Origin: Dioscorea cayenensis subsp. rotundata
Taxonomy: Eukaryota > Streptophyta > Magnoliopsida > Dioscoreales > Dioscoreaceae
Assembly (NCBI RefSeq): GCF_009730915.1
Contig: NW_024087016.1
Location: forward strand, 18,695-82,694
Direction: 5' to 3'
Length of the DNA: 64,000 nt
Shown piece by piece: positions 42,001 through 52,680 of this stretch (within the stretch, counting starts at the first letter, position 1; each line of letters begins with the position of its first letter). Below the pieces are notes generated by a model. That model was not told where the DNA came from, did not search any database, and saw nothing but the letters and a program-made list of their open reading frames with translations. Position numbers and translations under genes: made by a program.

Positions 42001-43489
42001 CATCAACCTTTGCGGAAAGAGCATCATTAGCATTGACTTCATAAATACCGGCCCTTTTTTGTGGTGGACCTCTTGAGGCCCAATGATACTCATTGCTTCC
42101 CATTGATTCAAGGAGTTGATCAGCCTTATTGGGGTACTTGTTACTAAGAGATCCACTCGCTGTGGCATCAATTAATTAACGAGTTGCATAATTCAACCAA
42201 TTGTAGATGATCTGAACCCGCATCCAAGAAGTAAAGGCATGATGGGGACATCTTCGAAGAAGGTCTTTGAATCTCTCATAAGCTTTAAATAGAGTCTCCG
42301 ATTCTCCTTGTTTGAAGGTTGATTCAGTATTAATCATGAACTTGGCGAGCACATCTTAAGTAGTGAACCTCTTCTCCAAAATTGATTGTTGCATTTGGGA
42401 ACCTTGTGGAGGTGGTGCAACTTTTGTTGTTTCTCCTGATTCCATGAAAGGTTTGGGTGGTAATTCCCTTGTGGCCTTTCTCCCCCAATATAATCAACAT
42501 TCTCAATTGGGGCGACGAAGGAACTAGCAATAGGACATTGGGTGACTCCATGCCCTCCACCACAAGTGCTACAACTCATCACCGACTCTGACTTCGAGCT
42601 ACTACCAATGAGCATGTCTAGCTTTCGAGATAACACATCAACCTTTTGACAAGAGCATCATTAGCATTGATTTCATAAATTCTGGCCACTTTTTGTGGTA
42701 CACCTCTTGAGGCCCAATGAAACTCATTGCTTGCCATTGATTCAAGGAGTTGCTCGACCTCATCGGGGTACTTGTTACTAAGAGATCCACCCGCTGCGGC
42801 ATCAATTAATTAATGAGTTGCATAATTCAACCCGTTGTAGATGATCTGATCTCGCATCCAAGAAGCAAAGCCATGATGGGGCCATCTTCGAAGAAGGTCT
42901 TTCAATCTCTCATAAGCTTTAAATAGAGTCTCCGATTCTCCTTGTTTGAATGCTGAAATTTTTTGCCTTAGCTTCGCCGCTTTGCTTGGAGGAAAATACC
43001 TTTCCAAAAAATTTCAACCATATCTTTCCATGTTTTGATTGATCCCGGTGGTAAGAATGTGAGCCACCGATATGCCCCATCTACCAAGCTAAATGGGAAA
43101 AGTCGAAGCCAAATCGCATCATCTGTAACTCCATTTATCTTGAAAGTGGAACAAATTTGGAGAAAATGGGCAAGATGATCGTGAGCATCCTCATTTGCAA
43201 GATCATTAAATTGGAATAAATTCTGGATCATGCCGATGGTGTTTGCCTTGATTTCAAAATTTTTTTTGGCAATGGATGATGCTTGAACACTAAATTCCTC
43301 ATCCGTGAACTACGGCCTTTCATATTCGGATAAAGTACGTTTTTCTTCGGCCATGATTACAGATTCTGTGTCCTCAATTTTGATGTTTCTTTCACTAGTG
43401 CTTTCACCCACTTCTCTATGTCTTCGATGCAAAGTTCTCTCAATTTCACTGTCTTGTGCAACTAAATTTGATGGATTTGCTCGTGTCAT
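42001..43489 (-). pseudogene. gag of the left C element (truncated, partly duplicated)
   Basis: The start is at 43489-43487 (MTRANPSNLVAQDSEIERTLHRR; stop at 43312-43310). The capsid-like domain 43231-42810 reads 'FNDLANEDAHDHLAHF' and 'WLTFLPPGSIKTWKDM'. The zinc knuckle (CSTCGGGHGVTQC, spacing C-x2-C-x3-H-x4-C) lies within 42636-42540. After 42334 the sequence jumps back: 42001-42333 repeats the gag segment of 42630-42960, a partial tandem duplication. The 5' end is intact with its PBS at 43625, while the 3' part (linker, protease, rest) is lost at 42000. Wording is clearly diverged from A/B/D gag but collinear. Confidence 0.85.
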
Positions 43490-43624
43490 GCACAGTACCT
43501 TACAAAGTCGATAAAGATAAATAAATTTAAGCTCAAAAAGAAGCAAGACAAATGAAAAGAAGAAATAGAAGAAAAGAAAAATGGTTAGAGCAATAAGCTA
43601 GAAGTTTCCTAGAATTCCTTAATG

Positions 43625-43642
43625 TCCCCGGCAACGGCTCCA
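43625..43642 (-). other. Primer-binding site next to the shared C LTR
   Basis: The minus strand reads TGGAGCCGTTGCCGGGGA, one mismatch from the tRNA-Asp complement, 10 bases from the LTR edge at 43653. Confidence 0.88.
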
Positions 43643-43652
43643 AAAACTTGGT

Positions 43653-45258
43653 TGATTGCCCGCAAGTGTATAGGGTCGCCAAGTAATACCATGTGCAAAA
43701 GCCCAAGGATCGTATTCCATGGGGCTAAGGAGCTCCTATTACTCCTCCATCACTCACTTTCTATCCTTACAACTTAAGCATGGTATACTACTCTAATACA
43801 TGCAAGAATACAAAAAACACAAGTATAACAATTCCAAGGCAAGCAAGAAAATCACATGAGCAATGATGATAAGAACAAGCCTAAGGATGAGGATTCCCAA
43901 GAGAGGTCATCATGATTTATGGATACATAGGAATAAAATAGCAAGGGTGATTTAGACCGACAGACCTCAACAATAGTTCAACACCAATTTCTTGGCGGTT
44001 AAACCCTAATCCCGTAAAAATGATGACAAGGATCTCTCCTTAATCATATTCCTACGATTGCAATAAGTGAATGGTGATCGCGCAACAAGGACACACTTAA
44101 CCTAAGTTCATCCTCATGGTTCGGAGGGGCAACCTACATCCAATTTCTCGCCATGTTGGTCAATGATCTCCGCTTCTACCTCAATAATGATCTAGTACAC
44201 GAGAGTAGGTCATGTCTATATGTAGAACTCAAACAAGAACTAAGGATTTCTCCATGTAATAGTTCTAGGCATAAAAGACAATGAGCTAAACCATAAATCA
44301 CACCAATGCATTTCAAATAAAAGTGAAGCATCCAAAATACATGATGAACCCCCCAAGGTTCACCTACATCTTGTGGCCTTGGGGATCTAGTGTGCCATCA
44401 CACAAAAAAGTATCTCAAACACAACAAAAACAAGAAGTAAATGCATAAATGGCACTCCCTAGTCTGAATGATGATGAGGAGGGAGAATACCAGCCGAATG
44501 ATGCTTCTTCTAGCACAAGGAATGCCGAATGCTTCTCCTCCTTTGATGATGAAGCTTTCCCCTTGAAGTTCAAGTCCCTTGATCTTCCCATGCCTCAAGC
44601 CAAACTCTCCCCAAAAATGATATCTTCGTTCCTCTCCTTTCTCCCAAATGGTGGCTTCCAAAAAACTCTCAAAAAAGTTCGCTCAATCCTCCCCAAAATC
44701 ACCCTATATACCACTCATCATACCCTCCAAATGGCCTCAATCCCTGGTGGTATCCCCAGCTCAATGAGGTCCTCATTGAGCCTCTCATTGACACTGTTTG
44801 GGGTAGGCAATCTCCACAAATGCCCTCAGAATACTGTCTATACTGGCTCAATGAGCACCTCATTGAGCCAATATGCCTACAAGCAAATCATCTTCTTCTA
44901 TAGCTACAGTGATCATCCCGGGCACCATCCCTGCAGCATTGAGGACGTATGCCATGATTGAATTCCTGACTCGAAAACCCACCAGGTGCTACAGTGACAT
45001 CTACAGCGATCTTGGTATAGTGACGATGCTGCAGCATCACTACTACAGTACTTGGCTACACTAAATGCGCTACAGTACCGTGACCTAGTTTTCTTCTCTT
45101 TGTCGCCCAAATTATATCTTCGTGTCCTCCATGGCGTTTTTGTGCCCTACAAAACAAATAACACACGATTAAGCATAAAATGGGCATCAATTCTTATACA
45201 AATAAATGCTAGCGCAACAAATACATATACTAAATTACGTACATTTAGACACTTATCA
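43653..45258 (-). mobile_element. C-type LTR shared by two internal regions
   Basis: TGATTGCCCGCAAGTG...GACACTTATCA on the plus strand, 1606 bp. On its left is a PBS and gag start, and on its right a PPT-like tract (reverse of AATATCCCCACACCTAAGC). It therefore served as 5' LTR for the left element and 3' LTR for the right one. It has the TCAATGAG-subtype U3 hairpin (44844-44870) and a TATA-like ATATAGGG (minus strand near 44705). Confidence 0.9.
44844..44870 (-). repeat. U3 hairpin, TCAATGAG subtype
   Basis: TGGCTCAATGAG, loop CAC, CTCATTGAGCCA: 12-bp perfect arms. The pairing extends outward with one mismatch (ATACTGG against CCAATAT). Confidence 0.92.
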
Positions 45259-45430
45259 AATATCCCCACACCTAAGCATTTGCTTGTCCCCAAGCAAACA
45301 CATCATGAAAAACAAAGATAATGAGAAGTGGCTAAATGTATTATCTCCGGCTCAAATAAATACAAGACTCTACAAGCATCGGAAAATGATAAATAGATAA
45401 TGAGTTACAAACATTAAGCACATAAGAAAG
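45259..45430 (-). other. 3' end of the right C element, with PPT
   Basis: The minus strand ends CTTAGGTGTGGGGATATT directly before the LTR, a diverged PPT. The rest is noncoding and is interrupted by the solo LTR at 45431. Confidence 0.75.
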
Positions 45431-46983
45431 TGATTGTGTTCCCGCAAGTGTACGGGATCGCCAAGTAATACCCTGTGAGTGACATAGGGGTCGTACTATT
45501 CCACGGGGCTAATGAGCTCCTATTACTCCTCCATCACTTCTTTTCTAACCTTACAACTCAAACATGTTCTTACTCTAGTACGTACAATAACGTAATTAAG
45601 AATACAAGTATAGCAGCCCCACAACAAGCAAGAAAATCACAAGAGCAATAATGATAAGAACATTCCTAGGGATGAGGATTCCCAAGAAGGATTGATCATG
45701 ATGTACGGATGCATAAGAATAGATGACATGGGTGATTTAGGCCGACGGACCTCAACAATAGTTCAACCCTGATTTCTCGGTAGTCAAACCCTAATCCCAT
45801 ACAAATGATGACAAGGATTTCTCCTTAGTCATATTCCTATGATTGCATTAAGCACATGGAGATCGCGAAATAAAGATGTACTTAACCTAAGTTCATCCTC
45901 ATGGTTCGGAGGGGCAACCTACATCCAATTTCTCACCATGTTAGTCAAGGTTCTCCCCTTTTATCTCAATGATGATCTAGTACACGTGAGTAGGTCACGT
46001 CTACATATACAACTCAAATAAGAACTAAGGATTTCTCCATTTTATAGTTCTAGGCATGAAACAACATGAGCTAAACCACAAATCACACCAATGCATTCCA
46101 AATAAAAGTGAAGCATCCAAAATACATGATGAACCCCGCAAGGTTCACCTACATCCGGTGGCCTTGGGTGTCTAGTGTGCTATCATACAAATAAATGTCT
46201 CAAACACAACAAAAGCAAGAAGTAAATGCATAAATGGCACTCCCTAGTCCGAATGATGAAGAGGAAGGAGAATGTCGGCCGAATGACGCTTCTCCTAGCC
46301 CTAAAGGTGCCGAATGCTTCTCCTCCCTTGATGATGAAGCTTCCCCTTGAAGTTCAAGCCCTTGATCTTCCCAAGCTTCAAGCCAAATCTCCCAAGAATA
46401 TGATGTCTTCGTTTTCTCTCCTCTCTCCCAAGTGGTGGATACCAAGAACCCTCTAAGTCTCTCCCAAAAATCCTCCCCTCTCTTCCCCCAAAAACACCCT
46501 TTTTATTCCTCTTCCTTACTCCAAGATCCATCAATCCCGAGGTGGTATACTGGCTCAATGAGGACCTCATTGAGCTCCTCATTGACACTGTTCAGGGCAA
46601 TAAAACTCCTCATATGCACTCCAAATAGTATCCATACTGGCTCAATGAGCACCTCATTGAGCCAGTATGCCTTCAATCAATTAACTTCCTTTGTGCTACA
46701 TTGATCATCCCGGGCTCTATACCGGGCAGTATTGAGGCCGTATGCCATGATTCGAATTCTGTCTTGAAAACTGTTCATGTGCTACAGTGGCAGCTACAGT
46801 ACTGCGACCTGGTTTTCTTCTCCTTTTCGCCCAAATTATATCTTCGTGTCCTCCATGGCGTTACCATGCCCTACAAAGCAAATAATACACGATTAAGCAC
46901 AAAACGGGCATCAATTCTAGTAAAAAAACATGCTAGAAGTGACAAATACATATACAGAAATATGTACATTTAGACACTTATCA
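45431..46983 (-). mobile_element. Solo LTR, C type (TCAATGAG subtype)
   Basis: TGATTGTGTTCCCGC...GACACTTATCA, 1553 bp, flanked by perfect GAAAG (45426-45430 and 46984-46988). It contains the longest U3 hairpin found here (46633-46669). Strongly similar to the LTR at 43653. Confidence 0.95.
46633..46669 (-). repeat. 17-bp perfect U3 inverted repeat
   Basis: CATACTGGCTCAATGAG (46633-46649), loop CAC, CTCATTGAGCCAGTATG (46653-46669). No mismatch in either arm. Confidence 0.95.
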
Positions 46984-48012
46984 GAAAGATCCTGTCTCAC
47001 CTCTTGTATGTCTGTGCCATGTGTGTGAACATTGTGTTTCATCTGCCCTGACCTGCTTTAGCCTACTGACTTCAATCAGTACAACTCTAGATGCTAATCA
47101 CTCGACATGCGATAGTACTAAGTCTTAAAATGCTAAGAGCCACTCCAATGAACAAGTAAGATCCTTCTAATTCTTAACCTTGAACTGACTCCCACTTTTC
47201 TTCTCAAAACCTCTAGTAGGTAGCCACAAAGATTACTAGGGTTTTTTTATTTTCATTTCATTTCATTTTTTTTTCGTGTCAGACTAACATAGATTGCACA
47301 AAAAAATCTTTCTGGAGGGTGCACATCTTTGGTTAGGCACAAAAAGCCACTCAACTACTCGATTACAGCTCTAGAGATGCATTCATGCTCCACTAGCAAA
47401 GGAATACTCGACATAGACTCATTTTTCCTCTTTTCATTTATTCTTTTTTTCATCATTTTCTTTTTCACATTCATCCTAGATCATGTCTTCAAACTACTCT
47501 ACATGCCACAAAAGTAGGGCTAGATCAACAAGACTCAGAAGTTCTTAAGAGTTCATTGGAAGAAAGAACTTAGAAATCTAAGGCTGAGTAATCAAAGTTG
47601 TGTGTTAATCAATCAAGAGAGATAGAGTAGTCATGTTGGCTATTCCCAGGGCATCAACACAAGATTCAGTGCATAAGACAATACTAGAGATGAAACATGA
47701 TTCAATAGAGTACAACAACAAATATGTAACTCAAATCAATCATTAATCCATGCTATAAGAGTCTTACAATAATGAATAAGCCATCATCGGTAACATTAGC
47801 ATGCAAACAATAACCCTAATACATACAATATACCCATCCCCCCACCTAGTGTTGTACATTGTCCCCAATGTACACTAGTCATGGAAAACATAATAATATT
47901 TGCAATGAAAACAATGGAGGAGGGTAGAACAAACTTCCCTTGTTAAATCTTGTTCACACGGTGAGAGGTGACCCGAACAAAAGGTGTTTCAAGCTTTTCA
48001 TGTTGGGTCCGG
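46984..48012 (-). other. 3' noncoding region of the right C element
   Basis: No protein is supported. Contains scattered AGCCACTC/AGCCAC motifs reminiscent of the A2/D repeat block, T-rich runs near 47247-47275 and 47425-47465, and the conserved hairpin at 47853-47874. Interrupted at 48012 by a solo LTR. Confidence 0.6.
47833..47874 (-). repeat. Hairpin plus internal polypurine-like tract (C copy)
   Basis: TGTACATTG (47853-47861), loop TCCC, CAATGTACA (47866-47874). Next to it CCCATCCCCCC (about 47833-47843) is a purine run on the minus strand. Retained although LTR and gag of this family have diverged strongly from A/D. Confidence 0.8.
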
Positions 48013-49515
48013 TGATCGCTTCCCCGCAAGTGTACGGGATCGCCAAGTAATACCTCGTGCAAAGACACGAGGATCGTATTCCACGGGGCTAAGGATCTCC
48101 TATTACTCTTTCTCGAGCTATTATCTAGCCTAAGATCTTAAGTGATGGATTTACTCTACTAAATACAAATAAAACTAAACACAAGATTTGCTAGCAAATT
48201 AGAGAGAACAAGCAATAAGCAAGCAAGAGAATCAATAAAGTGCAAAGGCCTATGGATGTGGATCCCCTTGAGGGGTTATCATGCAACATGGATGATGATT
48301 TAAAGATGCAAGGGTAAATTGGACCATGAGATTCCAAGATTAGAACAACCCCCAATTTCTCGTGATTGAACCCTAATCCCATACTGAACATAGATAGGAA
48401 TTTCTTCCAAATCTACATTCCTACGATTGCATTAAGTACAAGGAAATCTCGCTTAGGAATAAACCTACTCTTCTTCGGATTAAACCTACATGGAGGGCTA
48501 CCAAACACCCAATTTCTCGGCGTGATGATACAAGTATCCCCTTCTAATCCATTCATGACCTAATACATGCGAGCAAGTCACATCTACATGCATCATTCAT
48601 AAAAAGAGCTACGGATTTCTCCTTGGTGTAACACTTAGCATGAAAACAATGGATTAGATCTCAAACATACCCAAGCATAGAATTAACAAGTAATCATCCA
48701 AAAATACATGATAAAACCCCCAAGGTTCAACGACACCCGGTGGCCTTGGGGGTCTAGTATGTCATCATCTCATAACAAAGCATACAATCAAGCAAAACAT
48801 GAAACAAAGACATAGTATGGCACTCCCTAGATGAAATGGTGAAGGATGAGGCGAGAATATGCCGAATGACGCTTCCCCGCTAAAGGAATGCGAATGAGCG
48901 CTTCCCTCTAGCCGTGGTTCTCCTTCCTTCAAGTCGTGATCGATCTCCCCTTTGAATGATGTTGCCTTCTTGCCTTGAGAGCCTTGGACCTTGGGCTTGA
49001 ATGATCTTCTAGCTTTCTTGCCCTTCTTCTCTCCCCAAGGTCGCCCAAAAATCTCCCAAAATGATCTCCCAAAAAGTCGGCCAACAAAAAGTCCCTTTTA
49101 ATCAGCCCTAAAAGTGAGTATATATACCCCCGAGGCATACAGGCCGTATAGGGGTCGTATGGGGAGTCGTATAGCACTCGAAACCCTAGATTCGCGTTCC
49201 ATGACGGGGTGCATACGGCCTCCATACGGCCCCGTATACTGGGTAGTATGGAAAATCTGGACGAATCACCAAACTCAATCCATTTGCTACTGAGTTGCAT
49301 ACGGCCCCTATCTTTGGGTAGTATGGGGGTAGTATGAAAATTCTTGTTTTCTTCTCTTTTTGCCAAAATGATATCTTCTTGTTCTCCATGGCTTCCATAT
49401 GCCCTACAAAGCAAATAATAGACGATTAAGCGCGAAACGGGCATCAAACCTCACAAAATACATGCAAAGTGCTTACGATACATATATGAAAACACCTACA
49501 TTTAGATACTTATCA
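48013..49515 (-). mobile_element. Solo LTR, C type (ATACTG subtype)
   Basis: TGATCGCTTCCCCGC...GATACTTATCA, 1503 bp, flanked by perfect TCCGG (48008-48012 and 49516-49520). Closest to 37407-38943 and 50702-52199. Its U3 arms (49300-49335) are degraded and no longer pair well. TATA-like TATATATA at 49119-49126. Confidence 0.95.
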
Positions 49516-49789
49516 TCCGGCTTCAATGGAATGTTGAGAGACTCACCAAACTCCCTTAATGCCCTGCAAGGCATAAAGGAGCATCATCATTCCAAACAAA
49601 AATTAGGATTTCAAAAATGAATACTAGGGAGTAGTCAAAACACACAAATACTAGATAAAGAGTAGGAAAGTTCTAAACAAGGTTGGTAGGGTATCCCCGC
49701 CCCAACTTATTAAAACCAAACAAACACACTTGCATCAAAAGTAAAACAAAATGAACAAACTAAAGAAGTAAAGTAAATGTCCATGCTCA
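49516..49789 (-). other. C element internal sequence without a recognisable gene
   Basis: A-rich. No frame is supported. It continues on the minus strand from the accessory-ORF remnant toward the 3' end. Confidence 0.4.
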
Positions 49790-50100
49790 AATGTCCAACT
49801 AGTCATCACAAGGTGTTGTAGATGTGGTAGTACTGGTGTGCTTCAAAAATGCTCAAAACCTCCAAAATAAGTTGGCAAAAGGTAGGATCATCAATTGAGA
49901 ATAGATTCACCAAGTGCCATGTGAAAGTAATTCCTTGAACTGTTCATTCATCCCAAATGTTTCCAAAACACCCCATTCTATGTGATAAAGTGTGCCACAT
50001 GGTTTAGTCTTCGAAACTTCACACTTCGCCGTATGATGAGCATGCTTAAATTGGGGTTCTTCGGGGTTGCCATTGTGTTTATTAGACATTTGGAGGCAAA
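49790..50100 (-). pseudogene. Accessory ORF fragment of the right C element
   Basis: The minus strand gives 'YHIEWGVLETFGMNEQFKEL' (within 50089-49907) and, after a frameshift near 49907, 'DDPTFCQLILEVLSIFE' down to about 49830. These align in order with the E copy ('EIDWDVLREVRLKEEVQRFL', then 'YEWFSLEVLATFEL'). An ATG with M-A-T-P-K near 50070, in another frame, resembles the A2 start M-A-P-R. Everything C-terminal of this block is missing. It extends the accessory ORF to the divergent C family. Confidence 0.6.
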
Positions 50101-50640
50101 TTTCTTGACTTGTGGCATTCCTACATCAATAATAATCCAAATAAGAATGAAAGGAATCCAAGAGAATGAATAATGTCGCATAAAAATGGATAAAACATGA
50201 AGAAATTGAAGTGAATAGGATCCATACGGGCATATGGAACCCGTATGGATACTATTCATTTTGAAAGAGTTTCCCAACATCATGAATTCGAAAAAAATTT
50301 TACATAAATTTGAGATATTTCAAACACATGATGATCATGCCAAAAGAAAAAACTAAAAGCTTGAAACAATCCACACATAAGCTCAAGAAAGCAAGAAGAA
50401 AAGAAAAGAAAAATTTTCATCACACAAGCTTCTTACCAACAAAGATCTTGAAAACACTTGAGTGGAGCTTGAAGACAAACACTAGATCAACTTCCCAAGG
50501 AGATGTGGAGATGATTTAGAACAATATTTAGTGAGATCCAGCCATGGAAAGATGGATAATAGATGCTAGGGCTCGGTTAGAGAAGAAGAAGAATGAGGAG
50601 AGAGAGAAGTTGGCAACATTTACATGAAAAATAAGGCTCC
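50101..50640 (-). other. C spacer with short hairpins
   Basis: Noncoding. Includes an ATACGGGCATATGGAACCCGTAT-like hairpin region near 50223-50246 (CATACGGG...CCCGTATG arms). A-rich otherwise. Confidence 0.5.
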
Positions 50641-50701
50641 ATACGGCCTCAATGAGCAGCTCATTGAGGCCGTATAAGCTAGTGTAAAGTTGCTAGAATT
50701 T
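50641..50701 (-). repeat. 63-bp tandem repeat, unit 1, with 35-bp palindrome
   Basis: ATACGGCCTCAATGAGC (50641-50657), single A, GCTCATTGAGGCCGTAT (50659-50675): 17-bp perfect arms. Two further units follow after the solo LTR (52205-52330). The LTR target site AATTT lies inside the repeat unit. Confidence 0.9.
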
Positions 50702-50886
50702 TGATAAGTGTCTAAATGTAGATGTTTTCATGTATATATCGTATTCACTTTGCATATATTTTGTGAGGTTTAATGCCCGTTTTGCGCTTAATCGTCTATT
50801 ATTTGCTTTGTAGTTCATAAAGAAGCCATAGAGAACAAGAAAATATCCTTTGGGCGAAAAGAGAAGAAAACAGGAATTTCATACTA

Positions 50887-50910
50887 CCCCCATACTACCT
50901 AGTATGGGGG
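50887..50910 (+). repeat. Perfect U3 hairpin of the C family (copy 2, compensated pair)
   Basis: CCCCCATACTA, loop CC, TAGTATGGGGG. Compared with 37596-37619 the pair next to the loop changed from G-C to A-T on both arms. Confidence 0.92.
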
Positions 50911-51081
50911 CCGTATGCACTGTAGCAACGGAATGATTTGGAGGGTCTGCCCATATTTCTATACTACCCAATATGGCTGTCGTATGCACCGCGCATGGAT
51001 CGCGAATCTAGGGGGTTTGAGTGCTATACGACCCCCATACGACCCCCATACGACCCCCATACAACCCGTATGCCTCGGGGG

Positions 51082-51089
51082 TATAAATA
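51082..51089 (+). promoter_or_regulatory. TATA box of the C-type LTR (copy 2)
   Basis: TATAAATA preceded by three tandem CCCCCATACGA-type motifs (51030-51062). Same position as in the LTR at 37407. Confidence 0.65.
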
Positions 51090-52204
51090 CCAACTTTTAG
51101 GGCAGAACTAGAACCTTTTGTTAGACCCTTTTCTGGGCATATTTTGGGGAGACATTGGAGAGGTTTGTGGTGACCTTGGGGAGGAGAAGAAGGGCAAGGA
51201 AGCTAGAAGATCATCCAAGGCCAAGGTCCAAGACTCTCAAGGCAAGAAGGCAACTTCATTCAAGGGGAGATCTACCATGATTTGAAGGAAGGAGACCCGT
51301 GACTAGAGGAAGCATCATTGGGCACTCCTTTGGCGGGGAAAGCGTCATTCGGCATATTCTTCACCTCCTCCTCCACCATTTCATCTAGGGAGTGTCATTT
51401 ATGCTTTTGTTTCATGTTTTGCTTGTTTGTATTGCTTGTTGTAGGATGATGACACACTAAACTCCCAAGGCCACCGGGTGTTGGTGAACCTTGGGGGGTT
51501 TTATCATGTATGTTGGATGATAACTTGTTAATTCCATGTTTGGGTAATTTTGAGATTTAATCCATTGTTTTCATGCTAAGTGCTACACTAAGGAGAAATC
51601 CGTAACTCTTTTATGGGTGATGCATGTAGATGTGACTTGCTCGCATGTATTAGATCATGAATGGATTAGAAGGGGATACTTGTATCATTACGCTGAGAAA
51701 TCGGGTGTTTGGTAGCCCTCCATGTAGGTTTAATCTGAAGAAGAGTAGGTTTACTCCTAAGTGAGATTTCCTCGTACTTAATGCAATCGTAGGGATATAG
51801 ATTTGGCAGAAATTCCTATCTATGTTCATATGGGATTAGGGTTTAATCGCCGAGAAATTGGGGTTGTTCTAATCTTGGAATCTCATGGTCCATTTTACCC
51901 TTGCATCTTTAGATCATCATCCATGTTGCATGATAACCCCTCAAGGGGATCCACATCCATAGGCCTTTGCATTTCATTGATTCTCTTGCTTGCTTATTGC
52001 GTGTTCTCTTTAATTTGTTGGAAAATATCATTTTAGCTTTAATTACGTTTAGTAGAGTAAAATTCATCGCTTGAGATCTTAGGCTAGATAATAGCTCAAG
52101 AAGGAGTAATAGGAGATCCTTAGCCCTGTAGAATACGATCCTCGTGTCTTCACACGAGGTATTACTTGGTGATCCCGTACACTTGCGGGGAAGCAATCAA
52201 ATTT

Positions 52205-52330
52205 CTTGATGGCCTCAATGAGCAGCTCATTGAGGTCGTATAGACTAGTTCAAACTTTCTGAATTTTCTTGATGGCCTCAATGAGCAGCTCATTGAGGCT
52301 GTATGACTTTAAAAACATGAGCTAAGGCTT
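52205..52330 (-). repeat. 63-bp tandem repeat, units 2 and 3, each with a TCAATGAG palindrome
   Basis: Palindromes at 52211-52237 (GGCCTCAATGAGC, A, GCTCATTGAGGTC) and 52275-52299 (GCCTCAATGAGC, A, GCTCATTGAGGC) are 63 bp apart. After removing the solo LTR and one AATTT, unit 1 is also 63 bp away. Confidence 0.9.
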
Positions 52331-52680
52331 TGGTTGCTTCTCCAAACACATGGCAATGGTCAGAAAGTGTTCTAAGATCATCTCCACCATGAAATAATGG
52401 TTCAAAATTTCGATCTAATGCATGAAATGATAGCCCAAACAAGTACTACTCCACAATAAAATCAAGTAAACAATAACATGGACATTGATCATGATAAACA
52501 AAGTGATGAGAGCATTGACTTATTCAAATTAACAACTCTAAGAAAATACAAAAAATAACAACAACATGAACACAAAGAACACACAAACATGAAAATAAAC
52601 CCCCTAATGTTTGGGTTGCCTCCCAAGAAGCGCTTGTTTAACGTCACAAGCCTGACGTACCTTTTTACTTACCTCATGGG
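52331..52680 (-). other. Spacer of the right C element with conserved post-stop hairpin
   Basis: TTGGG (52611-52615), loop, CCCAA (52622-52626) sits in the conserved AACGTTAAACAAGCGCTTC-type block (minus strand of about 52612-52660). The rest is A-rich noncoding. Confidence 0.7.

Larger units (their letters stand above)
50702..52199 (+). mobile_element. Solo LTR, C type (ATACTG subtype), inserted in the palindrome repeat
   Basis: TGATAAGTGTCTAAATGTAG to GGGAAGCAATCA, 1498 bp, flanked by perfect AATTT (50697-50701 and 52200-52204). U3 hairpin at 50887-50910, TATA at 51082-51089. Opposite in orientation to the host C element. Confidence 0.95.
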
